A stretch of DNA of 37,882 nt, taken from the NCBI GenBank assembly GCA_002314445.1, contig DCFX01000024.1:1-37882 (forward strand). Reading direction: 5' to 3'. Below are positions 8,909 through 16,645 of this stretch, in pieces. Every line of letters starts with the position of its first letter. The stretch's first letter is position 1. Origin of the DNA: Treponema sp. UBA1793. GTDB lineage: Bacteria > Spirochaetota > Spirochaetia > Treponematales > Treponemataceae. Both the position numbers and the translations under genes were made by a program. The notes under the pieces are model-generated. The model saw nothing but the letters and a program-made list of their open reading frames with translations. It was not told the origin of the DNA and searched no databases.

Positions 8909-10222
8909 ATGATGAAAACACCGGCAAAACTCGTACCGTTACTTTCATTTTTTCTCATTCTGACTGCAGGAGGAACGCTTTGTGCGCTGGACCTTACAGA
9001 AGTAACAACAAAACTTTCCGAAGCATTCTCATCACTTACAGGCGATAACGAGGGAACGACAGCTTACCGCTCCCTGTCAATTCCGTCGGGAGGACGTGCT
9101 GAAAGCCTTGGTTCTGCCTACACAGGACTGTCAGACGATATAAGTTACCTTGAATACAATCCTGCTGCAAGTTCCATCATGGGGCAAACGGAAACTGCAG
9201 TCTTCCATAATGCGTGGATTTCAGATTCCGCTATGGAAACGCTGGCCGGCACCGTCAGGCTGAACAACGCCGGCTTCGGGGCTGCAATAAAATGTTTTTA
9301 CGTACCGTTCAGCGAATATAATATTTTCGGCGAACGAGTTGCAGGCAGTTACTATACGGAAACGACGGCAATACTCAACGCATCGTATAATTTTCTTGCA
9401 GGATACTATTTCAAAGGGATCGCCGCCGGCTTTAACGTAAAGGCTGTGTGGCGCGGCGTTCCCGACTATACCGATAACGATACGGATGCCATTATAAGCG
9501 GTTCAGGACTTGCCCAGTCAGGACTCGCCTTTGCAGGAGATATCGGCGTCATGATGCGGTTCAACGCCGGAAAATTTTATATTGACAGGGAGCCGAACCT
9601 GCGTATAGGCATGAATCTGCTCAATGCAGGCGCAGGAATCACAGGATTCGGTTCGTCGTCGGGAATACAGCTGGATGATCCGCTCCCCACGAGCGCCGCA
9701 GTAGGCGTTTCCTACCGCATGATAAAGCCGCTGCTTTTTACTGCAGAATTCAGGCAGCCGCTCAATCTGCAGGATATTTCCGAATACCAGATGTGGTCCG
9801 CGGGTGCAGGCGTTTCTGTCAGTATAACAAGTTTTTTCGATGTCCTCGGAGGATTCCTCATAAAAGGCGGTAATCCGAGGATAAGCCTTGGCAGCGAATT
9901 TGTACTTATGAAAAAAATACAGATGAATGTAAACTATACGCTTGATCTTACATCATCTGTTAATCCGGTAAATCACATAAGCCTGTCGGCAAAAATCAAA
10001 CTGGGGGACAACGGCCGCGCTGAAAAACAAAAACTGATCGACCAGTACTACAACGAAGGGCTCGCATCGTTTGCAAAAGGAGACTTCCCTGCCGCAATAC
10101 AGTCGTGGCAGCAGGTGCTTAAACTCGACAAACTGTACGACCCCGCCAAAGACGGTATAAAAAGCGCACAGAACCAGATCATGCTCTTCCAGCGCATCAG
10201 GGACGCACAGTTCCTTAATTAG
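8909..10222 (+). CDS. UPF0164 / FadL-like outer-membrane protein with C-terminal TPR
   Basis: A 437-residue protein: signal peptide (about 1-26, cleaved after TLCA), then a PorV/FadL-like region typical of treponemal UPF0164 proteins. The marker is the SIPSGGRAESLGSAYTGLSDD block at about 57-77, followed by LEYNPAASS, the hatch-like conserved N-terminus. Alternating hydrophobic strands continue to about residue 370. A single TPR-like unit (YYNEGLASFAKGDFPAAIQS, about 384-403) closes the protein on the periplasmic side. T. pallidum has several paralogues (recalled: TP0548, TP0856, TP0858, TP0865) proposed to carry long-chain fatty acids or other hydrophobic nutrients across the outer membrane. 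Two ATGs stand in tandem; the promoter spacing favours the second (8912). It diverges from the phosphatase pair, which suggests a shared envelope role but does not prove it. Confidence 0.85.
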   Translation: MMKTPAKLVPLLSFFLILTAGGTLCALDLTEVTTKLSEAFSSLTGDNEGTTAYRSLSIPSGGRAESLGSAYTGLSDDISYLEYNPAASSIMGQTETAVFHNAWISDSAMETLAGTVRLNNAGFGAAIKCFYVPFSEYNIFGERVAGSYYTETTAILNASYNFLAGYYFKGIAAGFNVKAVWRGVPDYTDNDTDAIISGSGLAQSGLAFAGDIGVMMRFNAGKFYIDREPNLRIGMNLLNAGAGITGFGSSSGIQLDDPLPTSAAVGVSYRMIKPLLFTAEFRQPLNLQDISEYQMWSAGAGVSVSITSFFDVLGGFLIKGGNPRISLGSEFVLMKKIQMNVNYTLDLTSSVNPVNHISLSAKIKLGDNGRAEKQKLIDQYYNEGLASFAKGDFPAAIQSWQQVLKLDKLYDPAKDGIKSAQNQIMLFQRIRDAQFLN

Positions 10223-10229
10223 GCATTAC

Positions 10230-11861
10230 TCAGTGCTTTCTGCTGAAAATTCTGTAGTTTATCCAGGGAAAAAGAGGATGCTCTGATTCAAGATTTGTAA
10301 GCCATTCGGTGCTTACCGTATTAGAGCCAAGCGAATCAAATACAGCAGTAAAAGCAAGGATACTTTCCCTGAACCGGTCAGCAGCATATTCAGGAGAAAT
10401 ACCGTCGTCTATCATCTTTGCCCATCCGCAGGACTGTGCCATAAGCAGTTCCCTTGCGCCAAGGTTCAGCAGACGAGCCTTGAGTCCCGTATCATCCCGA
10501 AACCTCTCTGCAAGATCAATCATGCGGCTGCTTGCTTTCCTTACATAGCGCATCATCCAGCTGTTTTTACTTGACAGCAGCGTTTCCCCGTAACCGGTAC
10601 CGATATTTGCACTGTAATACGGTTTTACACGCTGCATTTTGTATCTGTCCGCAAGAAGATCGCTGAGGAGTGTAAAGGAAACAGGCTGATTCACACCGTT
10701 TCTGTATATCTGTTCTATCCAGCTTATGCCTTCAATCCAGTTCTGTATGATTTTCTCCGCACTGAATGTGCAGACGAGCGTGACATTGTTTGAATCGGGA
10801 AGAAGCTGCTCTGCCTTTATCAGCTTTTCAATTTTGCCTTTTACAAAAAGAGAAGCATCAGCCGAACATTGTTTCATTGCGGCTTCAGCGTCATACATAT
10901 CCTCATCTGTCGAAGGATCTGTAAAACGGGCATTGTCTTCGTCTGTACCATCCTGTTGCTTTTTCCAGTAACGGTATCCGGAAGCAAAGCGGGCTGTTCC
11001 TTTTTCTATATATGTGCCGAGTTTGTCCAGCGGCAGTTCAAAACCTATATCGCGGTTTACATTACAATATACTTCGTTTGATGCATATCCTTCGCTGCCA
11101 AAAACTTCCTTATCAACTTCATTATCGCGCGCAAAAACTACGACAGAATTATCGCAGCGGGCTGGCGCGAAAATTCCTTTTTCAGGTTCCGTCTCAGAAA
11201 AAAGCAAGCCCCGTGAATCAAGGACTGTATAATTAATACTGTATGCATGAAGAACTTTTTCTATTCCCTGCGTATACCCCAGTTCAGGAAGCCAGAATCC
11301 GTTCGGTGTTTCACCGAAAAATGTACGGTGGGCATACAAACCTGTTTCAACCTGCGCGTTAAGTACTTCTTCCATCCCATTGTAATGGGGTAAAAAGATA
11401 TTAGTCCCGCATGTTGCAAGAAGCTCTACATATCCTTTTTTTTCATATTCGGAAAACTTCTTGAGCAGATTCTGATCGTAGGCAGTCGTAAAATCAATCT
11501 TGTCTTCCTGTGCTTTTTCAAGACCAAGCTTCACAACTGCGCATAATTTTGCATTGCCGTTACATCTGGTCAATTCCTTCTTGCCCAGATCAATTCTTCT
11601 GTCCAGCCAGTTTATATACTGCTGCTGCACTACAGGATCTGCCAGCAGCGTGCAAAGTACGGGAGGCAGCACAAGCGCAATGCGGAAAGGGATTGTATCT
11701 CTTTCCAGCGATGCAAACATATTAAGCAGAGGAAGGTAAATACCCGAAATTGATTCAAACATCCTGTTTATTTCAGCGCTGTGTTTTTTCTCATCATCGC
11801 CGGTATGACGTATATATTCCTGAGAACATGAAATAAGTAAAACAATATTTTTATCTGCCAT
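10230..11861 (-). CDS. GH57/DUF1957-like protein, probably catalytically inactive
   Basis: 543 residues with the overall layout of GH57 alpha-glucan branching-type proteins: N-terminal barrel start (YLPLLNMFASLE), the block GFWLPELGY (about 188-196), the helical C-terminal DUF1957 region (ELLMAQS near 472-478) and the usual family length. Family signatures are eroded. The metal-site-like HxHxPYxRH is replaced by SCSQEYIRH (11-19), the ATHGYLP block by GTNIFLP (152-158), and the acid/base Asp in FDTELFGHWW by Ser in FSAEKIIQNW (366-375, Ser367). Only the nucleophile-position Glu in LPE (193) remains. I therefore read it as a pseudoenzyme, perhaps a glucan-binding or regulatory protein. The start at 11861 has a GGAG site 7 bases upstream. 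A longer reading frame starting at 11912 would overlap the preceding gene. The DUF4912 gene ends 13 bases upstream, and these two families commonly travel together. Confidence 0.8.
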   Translation of the reverse strand: MADKNIVLLISCSQEYIRHTGDDEKKHSAEINRMFESISGIYLPLLNMFASLERDTIPFRIALVLPPVLCTLLADPVVQQQYINWLDRRIDLGKKELTRCNGNAKLCAVVKLGLEKAQEDKIDFTTAYDQNLLKKFSEYEKKGYVELLATCGTNIFLPHYNGMEEVLNAQVETGLYAHRTFFGETPNGFWLPELGYTQGIEKVLHAYSINYTVLDSRGLLFSETEPEKGIFAPARCDNSVVVFARDNEVDKEVFGSEGYASNEVYCNVNRDIGFELPLDKLGTYIEKGTARFASGYRYWKKQQDGTDEDNARFTDPSTDEDMYDAEAAMKQCSADASLFVKGKIEKLIKAEQLLPDSNNVTLVCTFSAEKIIQNWIEGISWIEQIYRNGVNQPVSFTLLSDLLADRYKMQRVKPYYSANIGTGYGETLLSSKNSWMMRYVRKASSRMIDLAERFRDDTGLKARLLNLGARELLMAQSCGWAKMIDDGISPEYAADRFRESILAFTAVFDSLGSNTVSTEWLTNLESEHPLFPWINYRIFSRKH

Positions 11862-11874
11862 TTGTTGCTCCGAT

Positions 11875-12537
11875 TCAGGAAAATGACTGCCTGTGACTTT
11901 TATAATGATCAAGCAGCAGTTCTTTCATACCAGAAAGACTGATAATAGGTGCCATGCCGTCGTCTTTCCCGGGCTGCATATCTGCGAGAAGTTTGGAACA
12001 ACGCGGTATTTCAATAATATTCGAAGATGCGAGAATTCTGCAGGAATTTTTTACCGTTGAAACAAGTTCTACGCGAACAAACTGTTTTCCTGATGGAATA
12101 AGTATATATTGTTCCCGGTCGGAAAAAGTGATCTGCACATCGTATGTATCTTCAGGTTTTACATCCTCTTTTTGCGCAAGGGAACAGACTCGCAATGAAA
12201 GGGAGAATCCTCCTTTTTTCAAATTGTGCAAATCGGATTCGCTTATATTCCAGTAAACAAATGCCCATGCGGGATTACGCAATACTGCCTCAATATCAGT
12301 TGTATTGTACGTTTCCGGCAGTTTGTTCCCTGTAAGTACCGCAGCAGAACCTGACGAAATGACCATATCGGAGTCAGTTGTCTTTTTCAGCTCTTCGGTA
12401 ATCTCAAGCAAATCACCGATAAGGAAGCTCCTGTTAAGATTGTCAGGCACATCTATTCCGTATTTGTCCGCAAGTGAAAGAAGATCTGTAAAAGACAAAG
12501 TTTCAAGATATGCGCGGTTTATAACTTGTTTTTCCAT
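11875..12537 (-). CDS. DUF4912 protein
   Basis: 220 residues from the ATG at 12537. Residues about 5-50 form a short helical segment like the Rho N-terminal/SAP-type fold (LSFTDLLSLADKYGIDVP). The DUF4912 core follows (about 85-190), recognised by the aromatic block NPAWAFVYWNIS and a predicted beta-sandwich resembling carbohydrate-binding folds. DUF4912 proteins are usually encoded beside GH57 proteins, as here, and a glucan-related role is inferred from that. The chosen ATG has a weak AGAGA site. An in-frame TTG at 12576 would add 13 residues but has no ribosome site. The PHP gene ends 45 bases upstream on the same strand, so the three genes probably form one operon. Confidence 0.75.
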   Translation of the reverse strand: MEKQVINRAYLETLSFTDLLSLADKYGIDVPDNLNRSFLIGDLLEITEELKKTTDSDMVISSGSAAVLTGNKLPETYNTTDIEAVLRNPAWAFVYWNISESDLHNLKKGGFSLSLRVCSLAQKEDVKPEDTYDVQITFSDREQYILIPSGKQFVRVELVSTVKNSCRILASSNIIEIPRCSKLLADMQPGKDDGMAPIISLSGMKELLLDHYKSHRQSFS

Positions 12538-12582
12538 AATTTCTCTAATAATCGTAAAAAAAGAGATATTAGTCAAGCTTAC

Positions 12583-13377
12583 TCAGGCAAAAGGTGACTC
12601 AATCGGAATAATATTAAAGCGTGCAGCATATTCACGGGCCTTTTCTGCAGCTGCAATTACATTCGCAGGTTCATGTGCATCAGCATTGCAGATAACCTTT
12701 GCCCCTTTATCTGCAACCATCTGCCAGAATTCGTCATACGGATACTGATATCTCAAACCTTGATTCGTCTTGTTCGGCTGCCTGCTCAAGCCAAGACCAT
12801 TCACTTCAAGGGGAAGACAGCAGTCCGCAGCAGCATCAAGTATCGCTCCCATGCACGACTGCGCGGTACTGTCCCATTCCTTCCACTTTCCCATGAACAA
12901 ATCAGGATGAGCAATAAACGTGTATATACCGCTGCGTATGCCTTCTACTGTCTGATCGGTATATTTGTGGAGCACTTCCCTTTCAGTAATATCCATTGCA
13001 TAGATGTGTGAAGCCCCCATAGTAACCCAGTGGGAACCCAGAACAAGATAGTCGGCTCCTAGTCGCCCAAGCAATTCATCTTTATACCATGATTCATATA
13101 ATTTATCCCACTCGCATTCGAATCCCGCATATACAGGGAATGATACAGAAGATGCCGCACTGCGCACAGAGTGTATGTACGCAGCCCCTTCAGCCGATTT
13201 CATTCTTATGCCCGGCCAGTAATCACCGCTTTCTTCAGGATACGGGCAGTGATCCGAAAAACCAAGAGCGGCACAACCGTCTTCTTCAGCCTGTTGAATA
13301 TAGTCAGAAGGCATTCCCTCTGCATGATTACACAACAATGTATGTGTATGAAAATTCGTAATGATTTTTTTTGCCAT
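12583..13377 (-). CDS. PHP-domain phosphoesterase, histidinol-phosphatase (HisJ) type
   Basis: A 264-residue PHP hydrolase of the usual HisJ size. Metal ligands expected for the family are all visible: FHTHT with a third His (His10, His12, His18), SDHCPYP (about 41-47), GFECEW (Glu near 86), GSHW (about 113-116), AHPDLF (about 156-161) and NADAHEP (about 231-237). The family hydrolyses phosphoesters such as L-histidinol phosphate. No other histidine gene is in the window, so the substrate may be different; being first in an operon with DUF4912 and GH57-like genes makes a sugar phosphate possible. The ATG has no Shine-Dalgarno sequence and lies 6 bases after a TATATT -10 box, suggesting a leaderless message. 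Confidence 0.82.
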   Translation of the reverse strand: MAKKIITNFHTHTLLCNHAEGMPSDYIQQAEEDGCAALGFSDHCPYPEESGDYWPGIRMKSAEGAAYIHSVRSAASSVSFPVYAGFECEWDKLYESWYKDELLGRLGADYLVLGSHWVTMGASHIYAMDITEREVLHKYTDQTVEGIRSGIYTFIAHPDLFMGKWKEWDSTAQSCMGAILDAAADCCLPLEVNGLGLSRQPNKTNQGLRYQYPYDEFWQMVADKGAKVICNADAHEPANVIAAAEKAREYAARFNIIPIESPFA

Positions 13378-13383
13378 AATAAA

Positions 13384-13389
13384 AATATA
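13384..13389 (-). promoter_or_regulatory. -10 box of the PHP operon, leaderless arrangement
   Basis: TATATT on the minus strand ends 6 bases before the ATG at 13377. No ribosome site lies between, and the -35 region (TTCCTG at 17 bases) is poor. Confidence 0.45.
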
Positions 13390-13398
13390 CAGACTTTT

Positions 13399-13427
13399 TT
13401 TACAAACAGGAAGAGCAGTGTTATACT
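13399..13427 (+). promoter_or_regulatory. promoter of the atypical response regulator gene
   Basis: TTTACA (13399-13404), 17 bases, TATACT (13422-13427). Predicted start near 13434 gives a short leader of about 15 bases with an AAGAG-like ribosome site. It partly faces the divergent PHP promoter, so the two may interfere. Confidence 0.6.
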
Positions 13428-13448
13428 AAAAAAAGAGTAAAAAGTTAT

Positions 13449-14186
13449 ATGACTATCTATTTTTATACGCGCCAGAAAAAAGTCTGCAAAAAAATTGCTG
13501 ATATTCTTGAAGAGCAAAACAATATATGCTGCATTTATACTGATGAAGGTGAATTTTACAAAGCCCTTTCAAATATGAAAAAATACCCGGATCTGCTGCT
13601 GCTTGATTACCTTGTGTTCAATCACGACGTATTCAACGTATACAGATATATGCAGGAAATCAAATGTCTGGTTCCTCTCATATTCTATAACGATCCGTTT
13701 CCTCCGGAGGATATCCGCGTGCAATACTGGATTATGATACTTAAACTCTATTATTCCGATACCGATATCAATACCGATCTGTACACATCCACGCTCAACC
13801 TAGTCGCTGATGCAGTCAATTCCGATAAGCTTCGCCCGTATATTGCCCTAATGAGACCTCCTCTCTCGTATCCCGAGCAGGAAAACAACACAGCAGAATT
13901 TCTTCCGGCTGCTTCGCCAAAAGTCCAGGACAAAACTATAACATTTATCAGAAACGAGCTGCCAGATTCGCTCTATTCTGTTTTTATCATTTTGTACAAA
14001 CACAGAGGAAAAACAATCAGTATTTTAGAACTACAGTCACTTCTAAAACAAAAAGACAGAGAAGTAAAAATTGACACAATCTACTCGGATATTTCCCGTC
14101 TGAGAGCTTTTTTCAAAATACACAACAGTGGCGGTATAGATATCCTCAAAGCTGGAAAAGGGTACAAACTTCTTATAGCGGAATAG
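13449..14186 (+). CDS. atypical (pseudo-receiver) OmpR-like response regulator
   Basis: 245 residues. The N-terminal half (1-115) follows the receiver pattern and keeps an Asp at the phosphorylation position in LLLLDYLVF (Asp53). It lacks the acidic pair expected near residues 8-9 (FYTRQKK instead) and shows no clear Thr/Ser or Lys switch residues. After a linker (about 120-160) the C-terminal 85 residues resemble an OmpR/PhoB winged helix: the TIYSDISRLRAFF recognition-helix region and a final hairpin GIDILKAGKGYKL. It is thus likely a DNA-binding regulator whose receiver is not switched by ordinary phosphorylation. No sensor kinase is adjacent. It diverges from the PHP/DUF4912/GH57-like operon and converges on the chemotaxis operon, so either could be a target. 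Confidence 0.75.
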   Translation: MTIYFYTRQKKVCKKIADILEEQNNICCIYTDEGEFYKALSNMKKYPDLLLLDYLVFNHDVFNVYRYMQEIKCLVPLIFYNDPFPPEDIRVQYWIMILKLYYSDTDINTDLYTSTLNLVADAVNSDKLRPYIALMRPPLSYPEQENNTAEFLPAASPKVQDKTITFIRNELPDSLYSVFIILYKHRGKTISILELQSLLKQKDREVKIDTIYSDISRLRAFFKIHNSGGIDILKAGKGYKLLIAE

Positions 14187-14197
14187 ATGTTAACTAC

Positions 14198-14227
14198 AAA
14201 AACCGCCCATTCATAAAGAAAAGGCGG
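14198..14227 (-). terminator. intrinsic terminator after cheY
   Basis: On the minus strand CCGCC (14227-14223) can pair with GGCGG (14207-14203) across a 15-base loop, followed by TTTTTG. It sits in the 65-base gap between the convergent regulator gene and cheY. The stem is short, so strength is uncertain. Read on the plus strand, GGCGGCCTTTAT could also stop the regulator transcript. Confidence 0.5.
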
Positions 14228-14251
14228 CCTTTATATACGGACATCTGCAGC

Positions 14252-14686
14252 CTATTTTAAAGAGGCTGAAATACGTTCTAGTACCTTTTTACGATCAAGC
14301 GGTTTTATAATATAATTTTTCGCACCAAGAAGAAGGGATTTTTTTACGAGTTCCTCCTTTCCAAGTGCGCTAACCATGACAATACGGGCATTTTTGTCGA
14401 ATGCCATAATCTGTTCAAGGGCTGTAATACCATCCATTCGTGGCATTGTAATATCCATTGTAACAAGATCAACATTCGGACAAAGCTCTTTATATTTATC
14501 CACACCTTCTTTTCCGTCAGCTGCAGTCGCGACAATTTCATATCCTTCGCTTGAAAGGATTTGTCCGAGCTGTTTAGCAACGAACATAGAATCATCAACA
14601 ATCAAAACCCGAAATTTTGTCCCATCGGTTTTTACACCTTCCGGCGGACGCTCATTAATTGTTGGAAAATCCTGCTTTGTTTTCAT
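14252..14686 (-). CDS. cheY: chemotaxis response regulator CheY
   Basis: 144 residues: a single receiver domain with an N-terminal extension of about 24 residues, a little longer than enteric CheY. Key residues are present: acidic pair Asp31-Asp32 (LIVDDSMF), phosphoacceptor Asp78 in VTMDITMPRMDG, Ser106 at the switch position and Lys128 in IIKPL. Phosphorylated by CheA, it should bind the flagellar switch. It is last in cheA-cheWR-cheX-cheY, 17 bases after cheX, with an AGGAG site, and a terminator-like hairpin follows. The gene order matches the T. pallidum operon TP0363-TP0366 (recalled). Confidence 0.93.
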   Translation of the reverse strand: MKTKQDFPTINERPPEGVKTDGTKFRVLIVDDSMFVAKQLGQILSSEGYEIVATAADGKEGVDKYKELCPNVDLVTMDITMPRMDGITALEQIMAFDKNARIVMVSALGKEELVKKSLLLGAKNYIIKPLDRKKVLERISASLK

Positions 14687-14703
14687 TTTATCACTCCTGC
14701 CGT

Positions 14704-15186
14704 TTATGTACGTTCACGTATAGCAACGTTGACTTCTATTTTACCATATTCTGTAATGAGCGGCACGATAAGCGCCTCAACATTTTCAGAAGTTCCCCCC
14801 AACGCCGCAATTTCCATTTTTTGACCAACAAAAAGCGCTGGCGGTGTAAGATCAAACTTAAATCCAAGTTCATGCAGCTTGGTAACGGCCTGTGCTGTTA
14901 TAAGGTTTGCAAGCTCACTGATTGTTGCCTTTGCAAGATCATCAAACTCAGGAAGCTTCTCGCCGTTCATCTTGGAAGCGATATTAAGAGCTGTGTCCAT
15001 TGTCATATCAAACAGGACCCGTCCTTCAACATCACCTGCAAGTCCGACAAGAGCTGCCACTCCCATAACAGGCATTGCTGTAGATTTGAGATACAAATCA
15101 CCACGCTTTACTTCAGAACCGCCTAAAACTTCTTTCAGAACTCTGTAGGAAGTTTCGACAAACGGGTTAATATACTCTACTCTCAT
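14704..15186 (-). CDS. cheX: CheY-P phosphatase CheX
   Basis: 160 residues, the usual CheX length. It dephosphorylates CheY-P and so ends the signal; spirochaetes use CheX in place of CheZ. The catalytic ExxN motif is seen as ELAN (Glu91, Asn94) at the head of the central helix, within DLAKATISELANLI. A GGGGT-type ribosome site precedes the ATG; the cheWR gene ends 21 bases upstream. Confidence 0.92.
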   Translation of the reverse strand: MRVEYINPFVETSYRVLKEVLGGSEVKRGDLYLKSTAMPVMGVAALVGLAGDVEGRVLFDMTMDTALNIASKMNGEKLPEFDDLAKATISELANLITAQAVTKLHELGFKFDLTPPALFVGQKMEIAALGGTSENVEALIVPLITEYGKIEVNVAIRERT

Positions 15187-15207
15187 TCAAGACCCCTTAT
15201 TTCGCGT

Positions 15208-16638
15208 TTATTTTTTACTGTACGCTTTCAGCGTACCAACTGCTTTTTCTTTAAAACCTGCAGAAGCTGGTACTACTTCATTATCTCCGATGATTATAGT
15301 GCCATTTCCCTTCATTTTTTCTCCAAAATCATTAATAACAAATTCCTGACCTTTTTCATCAAGCAGTGAGAGTATATCACGGGCAAAAATTAAATCAATA
15401 ACAGGCAACGCGTTAGTATTCATACAATCGTGATATTCAAACATAATACTATCTTTTATTTCCTGTGTAAATGTATACTCACCATTTGCCTTCTTTGCAA
15501 TGTATGGGCTTAACCAGCCTGAAGCAACATCGTCCGGGACGGACAACAGAGGAGCATTCGACACATTAAGTAAATCAATATCCTGCGCATAAATTTTAAT
15601 CTTACTGCCGGGATACCGTTTGTAAAGCACACAAGCCAATGAATATGTCTCCTGACCTTTTCCACAGCCCGGATTCCACACGCATATCTGTTTCGCAGTA
15701 TTATCAGGCAGAAGCTTAGATATCGTATCCGCATACTGTTGCGTCCACCATGTCCCTGAACATGTAGACCAGAATGATTTGAGAAACGCATCTGCATCGT
15801 TTTCGCTCTGCAACTGGGTATTTCCCTTACCACGCTCTTCCTGCCATGAAATAAACCGGGAACGTACCCAGGTTTCATTAAGCGGCGTAACTGAAAATTT
15901 ACGATAATTATAAAGGCTTTCCGTAATAAATTTAAGTTCCTGTACAGATTTCGCTTCATCTGAAGGAATTTTTTCCGCACCTGCCGTAGAAGAACGGCCT
16001 GCATCATGATTCTGTGACTGCTCAGGCATTTTAGTTGAAAGATGAGCGACTTCGGAAGAAATGGAATTATCGGAAAACACTTTCTTCACAACCTTTCTCT
16101 TCTGTTCTTCGCCGGAAACACGGGAATTGAATATCTTTGCAATGTCCAGAAGAATATACAGGCGTTTATTGGCTTCCACCACTCCGTAAATATATTTAAT
16201 GTTTATATCACCGAACAGCGGATGCGGCGGCTGAATTCTGCTTTTCTGCACACCAACAACCTTATCGATTTTATCGACGACAACACCGAATGTCTGTTCC
16301 CCAACAGAAAGAATAAGCAGATTCTCAAGTTTATTATCAGTATGTTCCGGTACCGCAATATTAAAAAACAACCGCAGGTCAAGAATCGGAATAATATCTC
16401 CGCGAAGATTGTATACACCGAGCACAAACGACAACGTGTTAGGAACGTATGTAAAACGGCCAGCTTTTGCTATTTCTTTTACATTCATGATGTCAATGGC
16501 GTAATCCTTTCCTGAAAGAGAAAAAGTAACCATTTTGAAATCAACAACGGCTATAGATTCCTTTTTATTGTCCTGAGTGCCTTCATCTGTAGCAGTATTA
16601 ACCTGCTGATTTTCTGCTGTCATATTTTCTGCTTCCAT
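15208..16638 (-). CDS. CheW-CheR-like hybrid chemotaxis coupling protein
   Basis: 476 residues. Residues about 33-173 are a CheW/SH3-type coupling domain (VLGVYNLRGDIIPILDLR). A low-complexity linker (175-235) joins it to a CheR-methyltransferase-like region (240-476). The SAM-binding block is present but altered: NPGCGKGQETYS (322-333) where active CheR proteins have GCSTGEEPYS. AQDID (351-355) is kept. The usual FCRNVLIYF is FARDILSLL (418-426), with Asn to Asp and the Tyr gone. In T. denticola a CheW-CheR-like protein has been described as a structural element of the highly curved receptor arrays (from the literature, recalled); I expect the same here, with doubtful methylation activity. 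GAGGG lies just upstream of the ATG; cheA ends 7 bases before. Confidence 0.88.
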   Translation of the reverse strand: MEAENMTAENQQVNTATDEGTQDNKKESIAVVDFKMVTFSLSGKDYAIDIMNVKEIAKAGRFTYVPNTLSFVLGVYNLRGDIIPILDLRLFFNIAVPEHTDNKLENLLILSVGEQTFGVVVDKIDKVVGVQKSRIQPPHPLFGDINIKYIYGVVEANKRLYILLDIAKIFNSRVSGEEQKRKVVKKVFSDNSISSEVAHLSTKMPEQSQNHDAGRSSTAGAEKIPSDEAKSVQELKFITESLYNYRKFSVTPLNETWVRSRFISWQEERGKGNTQLQSENDADAFLKSFWSTCSGTWWTQQYADTISKLLPDNTAKQICVWNPGCGKGQETYSLACVLYKRYPGSKIKIYAQDIDLLNVSNAPLLSVPDDVASGWLSPYIAKKANGEYTFTQEIKDSIMFEYHDCMNTNALPVIDLIFARDILSLLDEKGQEFVINDFGEKMKGNGTIIIGDNEVVPASAGFKEKAVGTLKAYSKK

Positions 16639-16645
16639 AAGACCC

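Noticed and set aside
11862..11912. Extended N-terminus for the GH57-like protein
   Set aside because: It would overlap the DUF4912 gene by about 38 bases, adds non-family residues and lacks a ribosome site; the ATG at 11861 has GGAG at the right distance.
12538..12576. Upstream TTG start for the DUF4912 protein
   Set aside because: No ribosome site and no conserved residues; ATG at 12537 preferred.
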